Source of the DNA: CBHTSZ01 sp966095765
Lineage (GTDB): Bacteria > Patescibacteriota > Saccharimonadia > Saccharimonadales > Saccharimonadaceae
Length of the DNA stretch: 64,000 nucleotides
Direction of reading: 5' to 3'
NCBI GenBank assembly: GCA_966095765.1
Contig: CBHTSZ010000002.1
Coordinates: forward strand, 89,586 to 153,585
Of this stretch, positions 1 through 8,820 are shown in pieces. The first letter of the stretch is position 1; every line of letters begins with the position of its first letter. The notes under the pieces were generated by a model. It was not told the origin of the DNA, searched no databases, and saw only the letters and a list, made by a program, of their open reading frames with translations. Both the position numbers and the translations under genes were made by a program.

Positions 1-74
1 ATAATCTTTGTCATATTAAGCTCTATTGTAAAAACATATGCGTAAAAAAGCTATAGTTTTGTTTATCTATGTCA

Positions 75-1889
75 CTACTGGGCGCTTGACGGCTGCGTCG
101 GGGTGCTTGGCGGTGCCGCCTGAGCAGGCGTTTGTGCCGCTGCCGGGGGCTGAGTCGGAGCCGCTTGAGCGGCTGGAGCTGGTGCTGGCTGTGGGCTCGG
201 CGAAGCCGGAGTCTCAGGGGTTTCAACATGGGTTGGCGTTGCAGCGACCGTCGCAGGTTGTGTCGTTTGTTCAGCCTGAGCAGCCTGCTCGGCAGCCTCT
301 TTCGAGATGCGCGGGAGGTCGATCGTAAAGGTGCTTCCCTCTCCGTAGACGCTTTCGACGTTTAGATGGCCGCCAAGGGCTTCTGAGAGGTGGCGTGCGA
401 GGTAAAGACCGAGACCGGTGCCACCGATCTCGCGGGTGTCCGAGTTGTCGACGCGGTAAAACTTTTGGAAGAGGTGTGGGAGATCTTCTGCCGGGATACC
501 AATACCGGTGTCTTTGACAGAGACATATACGTGATCATTATCACCTGTCACATCCACTGTCACAGTACCTTCTTTGGTGTATTTGATGGCGTTAGTGATG
601 AGATTTGAGATGATCTCGTGCAGGTGGTCAACGTCAACGTTCGCATAAAAGATAGGTGTCACCATTTGCCCGCCTTGTGAACTGGTATTTGGTCCGTAGA
701 CGATACTGAGACCCTTTTCGGCGAATTGCCCAGAAAAATCATCGAGCAAGCCGCGGACAAAGGTTGGGACATCTATAATCTTTGGGTTGTTAGCCATGCG
801 GCCATCTTCGAGTTTTGAGATGTCGAGCAGATCCTGAAACAGGCGACCGAGGTGTTTGGCGGCTTCCTGAGCTTTGATGAGGTAGGTTCTCGCCTTTTCG
901 TCGATCGTTGCCGTCGAAGGGTTGAGGGCAAGGCCTAGGTATCCCTCGATAGCAGCAACTGGCGTGCGCATCTCGTGGCTCGCGGTGCTGATGAACTCTG
1001 CCTGTTCGCGTTCCTCAGCGCGTTGTGCGGTAATGTCACGGAAGACTACGACAGATCCGGCGCCTGATTCGCTGAGCGGAGACGCCAGGATAGAAGCGAG
1101 CAGTTGCTTGCCGGAGGCGGTTCGGACCCCAAGCTTGTCGGTGATAACGCTCTGACGGGTAGAGAGGCACTGCTGGATCGGATCGAGGTTGCCTTCGACG
1201 ATCTTGTTTGCGCTGTCGATGATCTTGAGTACTGAACGATAGTCGAGGCCGATAGCATCCTCGTTGCCCCATCCGATGATACGGAGGGCTGCAGGGTTGA
1301 TGAGCTGGATGACGCCCTTTGTGTCGATCATGATGACTCCATCGGCGATAGCGTTCGTGATGATCTCGGACTTGTTGGACTCCTGGTTGAGTTCCTGGGC
1401 AAGCTCAGAAACAGCCGCCGTTGATCGGTCCTGTGCTTGGAATCGTCGGCTCCAGATGAAGTAGCCGATGATGAGCGGAAGTATGATAACAATGCTAAAG
1501 GTCGTCCACTGTGACAAGGTAGTGGCATGCCCTAGCCATAGGTGGAGGCCGTAGCCAATCGCGGCGATACACATCGGGATAAATGAAGCAAAGCTCACGA
1601 TTGCACCCAGAAGCGCAGCGACCACCCAGAGCGAGAGGTATGGTGACGAGAGTTCACCGGTGCTTTCGATACTGAGTAGCAGAGCGGCGCTCTGCAGAGC
1701 GATGACAACCGCAGTAACCCACGCGGTTGAACGCTGCCGCTCGGCGATAAGCGCCGCAGTTGATACGAGCGCTGTGATAACGAGGAGGACAAGCGCCTCA
1801 GGCGAGACGGTGAGTGCTTTGAGAGAGCCGTCATCAACGATATAGGTCGATGCAGTCCAGATGCTCACGAGAAGAACACTCAAAAGCAA
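75..1889 (-). CDS. PAS-containing membrane sensor histidine kinase
   Basis: A hybrid-free sensor kinase of about 604 residues. About five to six hydrophobic helices fill residues 1-150, a PAS-like domain lies near 172-290, the HisKA phospho-acceptor is H305 in STASHEMRTP, and the HATPase carries the N box around N429-Y436, the G1 box DTGIGIP at 460-466 and a GTGLGLYL G2 box near 490. A tail of about 75 residues rich in Ala, Pro, Gln and Thr follows the catalytic domain and is unusual. No receiver gene is adjacent. The first usable start in frame is TTG at 1889, which lacks a ribosome site. A strong purine-rich site (AGGAAAGGG at 1951-1959) lies further upstream, but in this frame only ATC/ATA codons follow it, so the N-terminus may be 19-20 residues longer through a rare start. 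Ligand unknown. Confidence 0.88.
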   Translation of the reverse strand: MLLSVLLVSIWTASTYIVDDGSLKALTVSPEALVLLVITALVSTAALIAERQRSTAWVTAVVIALQSAALLLSIESTGELSSPYLSLWVVAALLGAIVSFASFIPMCIAAIGYGLHLWLGHATTLSQWTTFSIVIILPLIIGYFIWSRRFQAQDRSTAAVSELAQELNQESNKSEIITNAIADGVIMIDTKGVIQLINPAALRIIGWGNEDAIGLDYRSVLKIIDSANKIVEGNLDPIQQCLSTRQSVITDKLGVRTASGKQLLASILASPLSESGAGSVVVFRDITAQRAEEREQAEFISTASHEMRTPVAAIEGYLGLALNPSTATIDEKARTYLIKAQEAAKHLGRLFQDLLDISKLEDGRMANNPKIIDVPTFVRGLLDDFSGQFAEKGLSIVYGPNTSSQGGQMVTPIFYANVDVDHLHEIISNLITNAIKYTKEGTVTVDVTGDNDHVYVSVKDTGIGIPAEDLPHLFQKFYRVDNSDTREIGGTGLGLYLARHLSEALGGHLNVESVYGEGSTFTIDLPRISKEAAEQAAQAEQTTQPATVAATPTHVETPETPASPSPQPAPAPAAQAAPTQPPAAAQTPAQAAPPSTPTQPSSAQ

Positions 1890-2000
1890 AGCGATCTCGG
1901 TGGTCCGCCGATACCAAAATGTCGTCAGTGAGAGGTTTGTTTCTATGATGCCCTTTCCTTTTCTGCTTACAGTATAGCAACAATAAGCGTCTTCCGTCCC

Positions 2001-2038
2001 AGTAAAAAAGGACCCCTCGCAGATGGTCCTTTTTTACT
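2001..2038. terminator. Perfect 14-bp hairpin, bidirectional terminator
   Basis: AGTAAAAAAGGACC at 2001-2014 pairs with its exact complement at 2025-2038 around a 10-nt loop. Both arms end in A/T runs. It lies just past the stop of the 83-residue gene on the minus strand and would end that transcript. Confidence 0.85.
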
Positions 2039-2055
2039 TCTTTTTTGTGCTTACG

Positions 2056-2307
2056 TTAGCGTGAGATGCTCAGTAGGTTCCAGGTAGAGCCAACACCTTC
2101 TTGCCTGAGGCGGAAGAGTGATTCGCCGTCTGATAGATCGAACAGGCGGATGATGTCACTGCCCTGCTTGATGCAAAAGCGTAGCCCCTCGTCGACAAAG
2201 TTGATGGTTCGTCCTTCGAACTCGATACGCTGAGGCACAGGTTCGAAGTTTCGCCCGAAGCGGATTGCGGTTACCGATACCGGCTTCTCGATAGTAGTTT
2301 TTGTCAT
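2056..2307 (-). CDS. Small conserved-looking protein of unknown function behind an attenuator
   Basis: An 83-residue soluble protein, mixed charge, no membrane segment, not recognised. The start at 2307 is chosen over the upstream frame opening because AAGGAGA stands 6 nt before this ATG and the residues further upstream overlap the T-rich leader. It is monocistronic: its own promoter (TATACT near 2535-2540), a leader of roughly 215 nt with a terminator-like hairpin, and a terminator at 2001-2038. The elaborate leader suggests that expression responds to a cellular signal. The C-terminal half is rich in hydrophobic/charged alternation (GSDIIRLFDLSDGESLFRLR), which looks like a small beta fold. 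No function is offered. Confidence 0.72.
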   Translation of the reverse strand: MTKTTIEKPVSVTAIRFGRNFEPVPQRIEFEGRTINFVDEGLRFCIKQGSDIIRLFDLSDGESLFRLRQEGVGSTWNLLSISR

Positions 2308-2604
2308 AGCACGTCTCCTTGTGAGTAGGTAAAAAGATATAAAAAAGACTGACATACCGTTTGAACTGTTAAACGTGTCAGTGAACGATTGGTGGAGATG
2401 GTACTACATGGATAAGGCGGGCTAGTCGTTCAAGTAGCTGCTAGTAACCGAGGTAGTAAGTGTGTAGCGCCTCAGCGCCGTGCGTAAAAGCTTGAGAGTG
2501 GAAAGGTGTTACCCAGTACTCACATAGCTAACCTTAAGTATAGCGGGGCGCGAGGCTCCTGTAAGTCTTGTTTTTCAAATATTTGAGTGTGAAAACGTTG
2601 TTAT
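2308..2604 (-). promoter_or_regulatory. Long structured leader and promoter of the 83-residue gene
   Basis: No gene is seen here. A TATACT -10 box lies at about 2535-2540 on the minus strand, so transcription should start near 2525. The leader contains a GCGCTGAGGCGC stem near 2472-2483 and ends in the attenuator hairpin. It matches no riboswitch class that I recognise. Confidence 0.45.
2341..2382 (-). promoter_or_regulatory. Terminator-like attenuator hairpin in a 5' leader
   Basis: On the minus strand CTGACA plus CGTTT pair with AAACG and TGTCAG (two helices, + coordinates 49-54/76-81 and 58-62/71-75 of the 2300s block), followed directly by CTTTTTT. It lies 35-75 nt before the start codon at 2307, inside the transcript. 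TGAACGA further upstream in the leader (2423-2432) can pair with TCGTTCA at the foot of this hairpin, giving a possible alternative fold. Confidence 0.6.
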
Positions 2605-3948
2605 TTATGGCAATCTGATGTAAACCGTCGTCCCCTTGCCCTCTTCGGACGTGAGCCATAGTTTACCACCATGCTGCTCGATGGTGTTTCGTGACATATA
2701 GAGGCCCATGCCGGTACCGTTTGCTTCTTGGGCGACAGCATTGCTGGCGCGGTAAAAGCCGGCAAAAACCTTCCCTTGCTCGGCCTTTGGTATGCCAATG
2801 CCGTGGTCGCGGATCGTGATGACATGAGCACCGTCTACGCGTTCGTGTCCGATCACGACGGCGGTGCCGTTCTTCGAGTACTTAATCGCGTTACTGATGA
2901 GGTTGTTGAGGACACGCTTCATGCGCTGAGCATCGCAGTCAATGAGGAGTTTTTTGGGCCACTTGCGATCAAACTCGAGCGTTACGTCCTTTTGGGCGGC
3001 GGGAAGTTTTTGTGTGGCAAAGATACCTTCAAATACCTGACTGATATCTGTCGAGGTTTTGAGTAGCTCCTGCTTTCGCCCGGCTTGCCAGTTGGCGAGC
3101 TGGAGGATGTCCTCGATGGATTCTTGGAGGCGCAGCGTGCTGTCGTACATTGACTGGAGGGTATCGCGGCTCGCCTTTTCTAGCTTGGATCGCAGTAGCG
3201 ATTCTTCGCCCCAGCGAATGCCGGTGAGCGGCGTCCGAAGTTCGTGCGAAGCGATAGATACTAGCTCAGAGCGCATCCGGACACTTTCCTGGCGGCGCTT
3301 GCGCATCGTATCGAGGATGATAAAGATCGCCGCAAGGAGCAAGGCTGCTATGGCAGGTACGAGTGCAGCGGCGGTGATGACTGAATAGTATGCGGACGGA
3401 AGGATGCGCATCCCGATGACTGCTATCTGTTGGCCGGTGTTGTCAAAGACAGGGTTGATAACGGAAAGTCGCGTATCGCTCTCTGTGATCGCAGGACCCT
3501 CGATAAATGGCTGACCACTGTAAAATGATGCCCTGAGCGCCTCATTCGTATCCTCGTACGGGTCACCGCTTTTTGCGCCCGGTGTGCCGGAATCGGCTAG
3601 ATAGTACACGACATTTGTCTTGGTGGTTGCAAGTATATAGAGATCCTGGGCGTCATCGTTCACGCTCTTTGTGATGAGGAGCTTGTTTCGTAGGTAGGCT
3701 TCGTTCTCTTTTGCCTGCCCGTCGCCGCTCCTAATCGACTCAACCCGGGCAGGATCGAGCATCGTCGACATTGTCTCGACACGGTTCAGAAGCAGTTCGA
3801 GGTACTGGTGCCGGGCCAAAAAGATGGTCAGGATCATAAAAACCAATCCTGCAAGCAGCGTTAAGAGCACTTTTACTCGTGTTGTCACGAGCAAGGTACT
3901 CTGCTGGGTAAAAAGCTGTTTTGGTTTTTGTTTTTCAGTCTGTGTCAC
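2605..3948 (-). CDS. Membrane sensor histidine kinase
   Basis: 447 residues. A first membrane helix at about 25-45, an extracytoplasmic sensor domain of about 135 residues, a second helix near 188-212, then HisKA with H235 in SIASHELRTPLTG and a HATPase with NLISNAIKYS, DHGIGIP and GTGMGLYMS. The start is GTG, 13 nt after the stop of the receiver-only regulator, so the two form one transcript with the regulator first. The likely partner is that regulator. The extracytoplasmic part resembles a dCache/sCache-like loop in size only; its ligand is unknown. Confidence 0.9.
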   Translation of the reverse strand: MTQTEKQKPKQLFTQQSTLLVTTRVKVLLTLLAGLVFMILTIFLARHQYLELLLNRVETMSTMLDPARVESIRSGDGQAKENEAYLRNKLLITKSVNDDAQDLYILATTKTNVVYYLADSGTPGAKSGDPYEDTNEALRASFYSGQPFIEGPAITESDTRLSVINPVFDNTGQQIAVIGMRILPSAYYSVITAAALVPAIAALLLAAIFIILDTMRKRRQESVRMRSELVSIASHELRTPLTGIRWGEESLLRSKLEKASRDTLQSMYDSTLRLQESIEDILQLANWQAGRKQELLKTSTDISQVFEGIFATQKLPAAQKDVTLEFDRKWPKKLLIDCDAQRMKRVLNNLISNAIKYSKNGTAVVIGHERVDGAHVITIRDHGIGIPKAEQGKVFAGFYRASNAVAQEANGTGMGLYMSRNTIEQHGGKLWLTSEEGKGTTVYIRLP

Positions 3949-3961
3949 GGTTGTTTAGGGG

Positions 3962-4342
3962 TTATGTTTCGAGTGGAACGTACTTCCTTGCGAGTTCAGC
4001 GATCAGGTCCAGTGAGATGTCGGCTTTCAGGATGTAGTCGTGGACGCCGAGACTGAGAGCTTCGTTGATAACGACGGTGTCGTAGGTGTTGGTGGCAAAC
4101 GCTACTTCGAGCTTCTGGCCGCGCTCATCGGCGCGGAGTGCTTTGAGTACTGAAAGCCCATCCATATCTGGCATTTTGTAATCCAGAAAGGTGAGCTGTG
4201 GCTGAAGTTCGAGTGCGAGCGCGAGGCCTTCCTGGCCGCCTGACGCTGTCTTTACGTCGTAACCTTCTTCGGTGAGACGTTCACTGAGGGCGCGTCCGAG
4301 CAATGGTTCGTCGTCGATAACAAGTATTGTTGGTTTGTTCAT
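3962..4342 (-). CDS. Receiver-only (CheY-like) response regulator
   Basis: 126 residues made of one REC domain: acidic pocket D10-D11, phospho-acceptor D54 in FLDYKMPDMDG, T84 and K106 (ILKADI). There is no DNA-binding output domain, so the signal must pass through protein contacts. Start at ATG 4342 is preferred over the longer frame because AGGAAAG stands 6 nt upstream. It is followed at 13 nt by the histidine kinase, its likely partner. A close relative in domain plan lies at 17197-17580, again paired with a kinase. Confidence 0.9.
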   Translation of the reverse strand: MNKPTILVIDDEPLLGRALSERLTEEGYDVKTASGGQEGLALALELQPQLTFLDYKMPDMDGLSVLKALRADERGQKLEVAFATNTYDTVVINEALSLGVHDYILKADISLDLIAELARKYVPLET

Positions 4343-4408
4343 GATTTCTTTCCTGTACCTATCATAGTCTCTTCGGTAGTGGCTTGGCAATGAAAATTGT
4401 CCAGAAAC

Positions 4409-4442
4409 AGAAACACTGCGACTGAAATGTCGCAGTGTTTCT
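4409..4442. terminator. 14-bp hairpin terminator
   Basis: AGAAACACTGCGAC (4409-4422) pairs perfectly with 4429-4442 around a 6-nt loop. It separates the surface-protein gene (stop 4456) from the regulator-kinase transcript. Confidence 0.8.
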
Positions 4443-4455
4443 ATGTGGCTGCACC

Positions 4456-6186
4456 TTATCGAGTGACCGTAAGGGTTGTGAGCGTGATAGTTTTGTCTAC
4501 GAAAAGCCCTGTTGCGCCGCTCGTGTAAAGAACTGCGAGGCGGACCTTCCCTGGTTTTAGGTTTGAGACAGTGATGCTGTTGTAGGTGCTGCCTGGACAG
4601 ACGGTAACTGCTTTGCTGCCGATGATGCTACCGGTTGCGAGATTCTTGACTCGTACCGTTCCCTGGACACAGACGCTACTCGGAGTTGCACCTGAGCGCA
4701 GCTTGATCGTTGCACTTGCGCGGTGCGTGCGGTTGTTGGCGTCAACTGGGTTTTTCGCGTAAGAGGCAGTGAGAGGCGTCGCAACTTTGGTGATCGTGAG
4801 ATCGGGCATGCGCAGCTCCTGAACGACCTGGCGCTTTGAGGTTGTTTCGGCGTACACCTTGACGATCGGCTTTACTACTCCGGTTTCCCAGTTTGTTGGA
4901 CAGTAGGCTGACACGACAAAGGTAGGGTCGGTATTCGCAGGAATCGATGTGCTTCCACAGAGGTAGTTATTGCGGTTTGCGTTGTATACGTCGACGCGCC
5001 ACAGTTTTACTTGGCCGACCATGTTCTGGGTGATCGAGATGTTTGCCTTTTTTGCGTGGTTCTCTACCCATGTTAGTTTTGCCGGGCTGCCTGTTGGCCA
5101 GAAGTACTTTGCCGAAACCATGTTGTCGCTCGTCTGTGCGGCTGTCGTAACGGCAACTGGAGTGCTGATGGTTGCTACCCTAGTCGTTACACCGACAGCA
5201 AGTTTCACGAGGGTGTAGTAGTAGGTTGTGCCTTCTGGCTGAGGGACGGTGACTTCGCCGCCCTTGAGTAGCTCGCCGCCGCTATTTTCGATAGGTGTGA
5301 GATATGAATGTGGCAGAACGTTGATTCGCTGGAAGTATGTTGGGTCAAAGCCGGATGACATACCTTCTGCTGCGGTCTTTGTTGCCAGGATAGCGTACGT
5401 GCCATAGGTTTCACTCCGAAGACCTTGGTCGCTTGGGTTTGAGTCTGTCCAGGCAATCGTGACGTGGTTGCTGTCGCCGGCGATCGGTGCGGCCTTTACG
5501 ACCTTTGGATACGCGAGTGTTGATACCTTGATCTCCGGACCTTGTGGCTGCCAGCTCGAGGCGCCAGTCTCGTCCGTGATGTTCTTTGCGGCACGGTAGT
5601 AGTAACTGGTCTCAGGTTGCAGGTTGTTGAGGTTTGGACCATTGTCACGATCTATGCGGCCGTAAATGCTTGCGTCGGCGCAGTACTCACACTGGGGCTG
5701 CGTAGGGTCGAGAACAACTGATTTTCTGTCGTATGCACCCGCTGGTTGGTTTGTTGTGTTGCTCTCTGCTGTAAAGGCGTTGACGCTACTGTCGAGGGCA
5801 ACTTCCCAGCTTGCTGCATCAGTTGGGTTAGTGCTGCGCTCGATACGCCACCCTTCTGCGAGTAGAGGGGTTGGCGTTGTGTCATTGAGGCGTGCTGCCT
5901 CACCCTGTGCTGCTAACTTTACGTTCTGCTGGTCATAGGCCGTAATTTTAAAGTACGGTGACTCAGGAGGTATGGCGATCGCAGCATCATTGCCGAGCGT
6001 TGCTTCGTCAGCAGCGTTGGACGTAAGCCCCTGCCAGATGCTTAATCCACCAAAGCCGATACCGACAAGCGCGATAAATGCCGCGAGGCCTCCGAATACC
6101 TTTTGTTTCCGTGAAAAACCTTTTTTATTAGTACTACCAATCACGACAGGCTGAGTGTCGTTGGTCGTTTGTTGACTAGGGTCCAT
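4456..6186 (-). CDS. Membrane-anchored cell-surface protein with fibronectin-like repeats
   Basis: 576 residues. A short cytoplasmic Thr/Gln-rich N-terminus with a basic patch (KKGFSRKQK) precedes one membrane helix at about 30-52; the remaining 520 residues should lie outside. The external part contains segments typical of fibronectin type III folds: W-x-I-E-R-S, a LxPxTxYYYR core near 200 and YYYTLVKL near 320. Paired cysteines (QCEYCAD) could bind each other. Start ATG 6186 follows GGGAGAGGG. Alone between two terminators. Probably adhesive or structural; no catalytic motif is seen. Confidence 0.75.
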   Translation of the reverse strand: MDPSQQTTNDTQPVVIGSTNKKGFSRKQKVFGGLAAFIALVGIGFGGLSIWQGLTSNAADEATLGNDAAIAIPPESPYFKITAYDQQNVKLAAQGEAARLNDTTPTPLLAEGWRIERSTNPTDAASWEVALDSSVNAFTAESNTTNQPAGAYDRKSVVLDPTQPQCEYCADASIYGRIDRDNGPNLNNLQPETSYYYRAAKNITDETGASSWQPQGPEIKVSTLAYPKVVKAAPIAGDSNHVTIAWTDSNPSDQGLRSETYGTYAILATKTAAEGMSSGFDPTYFQRINVLPHSYLTPIENSGGELLKGGEVTVPQPEGTTYYYTLVKLAVGVTTRVATISTPVAVTTAAQTSDNMVSAKYFWPTGSPAKLTWVENHAKKANISITQNMVGQVKLWRVDVYNANRNNYLCGSTSIPANTDPTFVVSAYCPTNWETGVVKPIVKVYAETTSKRQVVQELRMPDLTITKVATPLTASYAKNPVDANNRTHRASATIKLRSGATPSSVCVQGTVRVKNLATGSIIGSKAVTVCPGSTYNSITVSNLKPGKVRLAVLYTSGATGLFVDKTITLTTLTVTR

Positions 6187-6282
6187 AACCCTCTCCCCTC
6201 TACGTATTATTGACACAAGCATAATAGCCTGGCGTGTAAAGCGCAAGCAGACAGTTTGCGGAATGGCCTCCAGCGCACAGTA

Positions 6283-6316
6283 AAAATACGCCGGGTTATA
6301 GTATCCGGCGTATTTT
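6283..6316. terminator. 12-bp hairpin terminator
   Basis: AAAATACGCCGG (6283-6294) pairs with CCGGCGTATTTT (6305-6316). It ends the gene at 6339-6866 on the minus strand. Confidence 0.82.
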
Positions 6317-6338
6317 CTCGTCGCTGATAGTGACCTGT

Positions 6339-6866
6339 TTAGTACTTAACGTGGATACCAGTGGAGTAGTTTACCCCGTTGTAGTACATAAAGGCGTTTG
6401 TAAACGTGTAGCTGATATTGTTCGAGTAGATGGGACCAGCATAGTAGCGGTATTCGCCTGTATCAGTGTCGATGAGGCGTGGTGCAGTAGGATTGGTCTT
6501 GTCGTAGACATCGACACGCATGCGCTTGACGACGCCGTATGCGCTACCGGTTGCGATGAGGAGGTAACATCGTTTCCTCGTCGAAGAGTTGTGCTTATAG
6601 ACGACGAGCTTTGCAGGTCCTGTCGCACCGTTGAAGGCACCATTTACGCGTACAGGAGCCGAGTCTGCCTGGTAGTAGCCAGTGCCGCAGGTCGCTGCAC
6701 CGACTGCGCTAGCCTGTTTGTCTTGCTGGGCACTGTAAAGTGCGTAGCAAAGAACCGCGATTATGACCGTAGCAATTCCTAGGAGAATTACATAAGTTCT
6801 TTGAGAGACCCCTCTCTTTTTACTGCTGACCGTTTTTGCTGACGTCTTTTTCTTCGTAGTAGCCAT
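6339..6866 (-). CDS. Small membrane-anchored extracytoplasmic protein
   Basis: 175 residues: a Lys/Thr/Ser-rich cytoplasmic start, one membrane helix at about 25-46, then an external domain of 125 residues rich in Tyr, Asn and Gly with two Cys (CGTGYY and KRCYLL) that may pair. The domain recurs to motifs such as MRVDVYDKTNPTAPR which echo KLWRVDVYNANRNN in the neighbouring 576-residue surface protein, hinting at a related beta domain. Only a weak ribosome site (AAGGA) stands ahead of the ATG. Function unknown; surface or substrate-binding role inferred. Confidence 0.7.
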   Translation of the reverse strand: MATTKKKTSAKTVSSKKRGVSQRTYVILLGIATVIIAVLCYALYSAQQDKQASAVGAATCGTGYYQADSAPVRVNGAFNGATGPAKLVVYKHNSSTRKRCYLLIATGSAYGVVKRMRVDVYDKTNPTAPRLIDTDTGEYRYYAGPIYSNNISYTFTNAFMYYNGVNYSTGIHVKY

Positions 6867-6974
6867 GGGGGTGTTTAGATCCTTGTGTTATGTTGTGATT
6901 AATAACAATCACTTTAACATAAGCGTCAAGAACCACAACCATTTTCATTGCAAAACCATTTTTACTGGGGTACT

Positions 6975-8510
6975 ATGCCTACAAATATGCGCCAAAACAA
7001 AACGTTTATTCTCCTCACGCTACTCTGTGCCGTCGTTGGTAACCTGGGCTTAGGGTCGCTTGTCTCTGCTGATGATAGGAACTTCGTCATCCAAACGGGA
7101 TGCGGCAGTCTCTCGATACCGTCACTGACAGCTATCACCCCACTTCCGGAAAACACCTACGATGTATATGTTCGCCTAGGTAAACGCGGCCAGACGGGAA
7201 ATGTTTCGGGGTATGCACGTATCAACGCCGCAACGAGTAGCTGCAAGTCGCTCGGGACGATCGAGGCATCTGGCGATGAGTGGCGGCTGCTCGGTACCAT
7301 GTCGGACCCATCGGGCGCCGAGCAGACAATTCTCCAGTTGTCCTCGCCACTTTTTTCGACCCTATCTGATGCCAATCGCCCTTCCCTGATGCTCGTGACA
7401 CACGAGAAACCGCTCTGCCGTCCGGCTATTGAGTGCATGGTAAGAGTCGGCGAACAGACTGGCTATGTTCGGCCGAGCGGCACCCTGCTCAACGAGAACT
7501 CGCTGCATGTCGTGCGAGTGACTGACCCGCAACATGATTCAGTACGAAAGGTCCGCTACTATGTCGACAACCGCCTCGTCTACACGGCCCCAACCCTACA
7601 GCCTTTCGATATGCGGTACGTATCCTACGCCGGGCAGCACTTGGCGCGGGTAGTCGAGTATCGGTCCGGACAGCAGGTGGTGTTCGAAGAGATGGCGCCG
7701 GAAAAGTTCCTCGATACGTTCCCTAACTTTGTGTTCAAGCTCGTTCGCGCTAACCCGGGGGTAGTCAGGTTTCTGCTGTGGGTTGGCAGTATCGCTATCG
7801 GGTTTGCACTTGTCGGTAGCGTGATTAGGTTCTTTGAGCGTCGCCGTCAGTGGCAGTACGATCATGGTTTTCGGCAACATACGTCCGCAGCCGCCCTCAC
7901 TGAGAGCGATAAGCGGCGGATGCAGGCTTATGAAACTGTTCGTAAGGTGGTTCGCATGGCCACGATAGCCGTCAGTATGTTGGGCGTCGCTGCGCTGCTT
8001 GTCGTTGTTATGAATGCATATATCGTCCAGATCTACAGTGTGGACGGGCGCAGTATGGAGTCAACGCTCCACGACGGTCAGCGTATTGCGGTCAGCAAGA
8101 TGCCACGCGCGCTTGCTAACCTCAATCGTCTTGAGTACGTACCGAAGCGTGGCGAAGTCGTCGTTGCACATATGGTGTTTGGTGTTACGGCAACTGACAG
8201 GTCGTATGACGAGACTGGAACGATCGTGAAACGAGTTCTCGGCCTCCCAGGTGAACGGATCGTAGTTGAGGACGGCGTTCTCACGGTCTTTAACAAAGAA
8301 CATCCAGAAGGTTTCCAGCCAGATGCCGGTTCGTCTTGGGAGAAGACGATGCACAAAGACACGGCTGCCGGCCGGCTGGAGTTGACGCTCGGTCCGACCG
8401 AGCTGTTCCTGAGCGGCGACAACCGGCCAGAGTCGATCGACTCACGGTTTAACGGTCCGATCGAAGCGCGGCAGATTATCGGTCCATTGCTCTTTCAGCG
8501 CGCCTTCTGA
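6975..8510 (+). CDS. Signal peptidase I with a large N-terminal extracytoplasmic domain
   Basis: 511 residues. A signal sequence ends near residue 31 (LVSA), an external domain of about 230 residues follows, then membrane helices at about 264-286 and 329-348 separated by a basic loop, then a signal peptidase I domain: Ser360 in the GRSME box, general-base Lys419 in TIVKRVLGLPGE, and the SGDNRPESIDSR box at 480-491. Ordinary signal peptidases are 180-300 residues, so the fused domain is extra; its YYVDNRLVY stretch resembles Ig-like surface domains. ATG 6975 is chosen because GGGG lies 4 nt upstream; an earlier ATG at 6948 lacks a site. It should process exported proteins, several of which are encoded nearby. 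Confidence 0.85.
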   Translation: MPTNMRQNKTFILLTLLCAVVGNLGLGSLVSADDRNFVIQTGCGSLSIPSLTAITPLPENTYDVYVRLGKRGQTGNVSGYARINAATSSCKSLGTIEASGDEWRLLGTMSDPSGAEQTILQLSSPLFSTLSDANRPSLMLVTHEKPLCRPAIECMVRVGEQTGYVRPSGTLLNENSLHVVRVTDPQHDSVRKVRYYVDNRLVYTAPTLQPFDMRYVSYAGQHLARVVEYRSGQQVVFEEMAPEKFLDTFPNFVFKLVRANPGVVRFLLWVGSIAIGFALVGSVIRFFERRRQWQYDHGFRQHTSAAALTESDKRRMQAYETVRKVVRMATIAVSMLGVAALLVVVMNAYIVQIYSVDGRSMESTLHDGQRIAVSKMPRALANLNRLEYVPKRGEVVVAHMVFGVTATDRSYDETGTIVKRVLGLPGERIVVEDGVLTVFNKEHPEGFQPDAGSSWEKTMHKDTAAGRLELTLGPTELFLSGDNRPESIDSRFNGPIEARQIIGPLLFQRAF

Positions 8511-8536
8511 GACTTTTATGTATACTTGGAAGTGAT

Positions 8537-8734
8537 ATGCAACAATTCTTCGAAAATCGCTACGTACAACTCGGTCTTCTGACACTGGGGCTTGGTCTGC
8601 TCTTCTGGGCTATCATCTGGCTTATTTTGCGAGCACTCGGTCTCGGGGACTTTCCGATGGCGCTTCAGGTAAGCGTGTCGTTTCTCGGTGCTGGCCTGCT
8701 TGTCTACAAGTTTTTCGCCGGTCGTATCTTCTAG
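8537..8734 (+). CDS. Small two-helix membrane protein
   Basis: 65 residues with two hydrophobic helices (about 12-33 and 42-60) joined by a short loop. A TATACT -10 box lies at 8521-8526, only 10 nt before the ATG, so the mRNA leader is very short although GGAAG also precedes the start. It sits 26 nt after the signal peptidase gene. Unrecognised. Confidence 0.7.
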   Translation: MQQFFENRYVQLGLLTLGLGLLFWAIIWLILRALGLGDFPMALQVSVSFLGAGLLVYKFFAGRIF

Positions 8735-8820
8735 CATATTGTCTCATGTGACATATGTTACCGACATGCAGTAGCGTATCCGCTACACTTGCCCCTTGTG
8801 ACCTACAAGGAGGTATACAA

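Noticed and set aside
8755..8820. Earlier ATG for the surface protein at 8821
   Set aside because: No ribosome site there, while GTG 8821 has AAGGAGG; the added residues would spoil the signal sequence.
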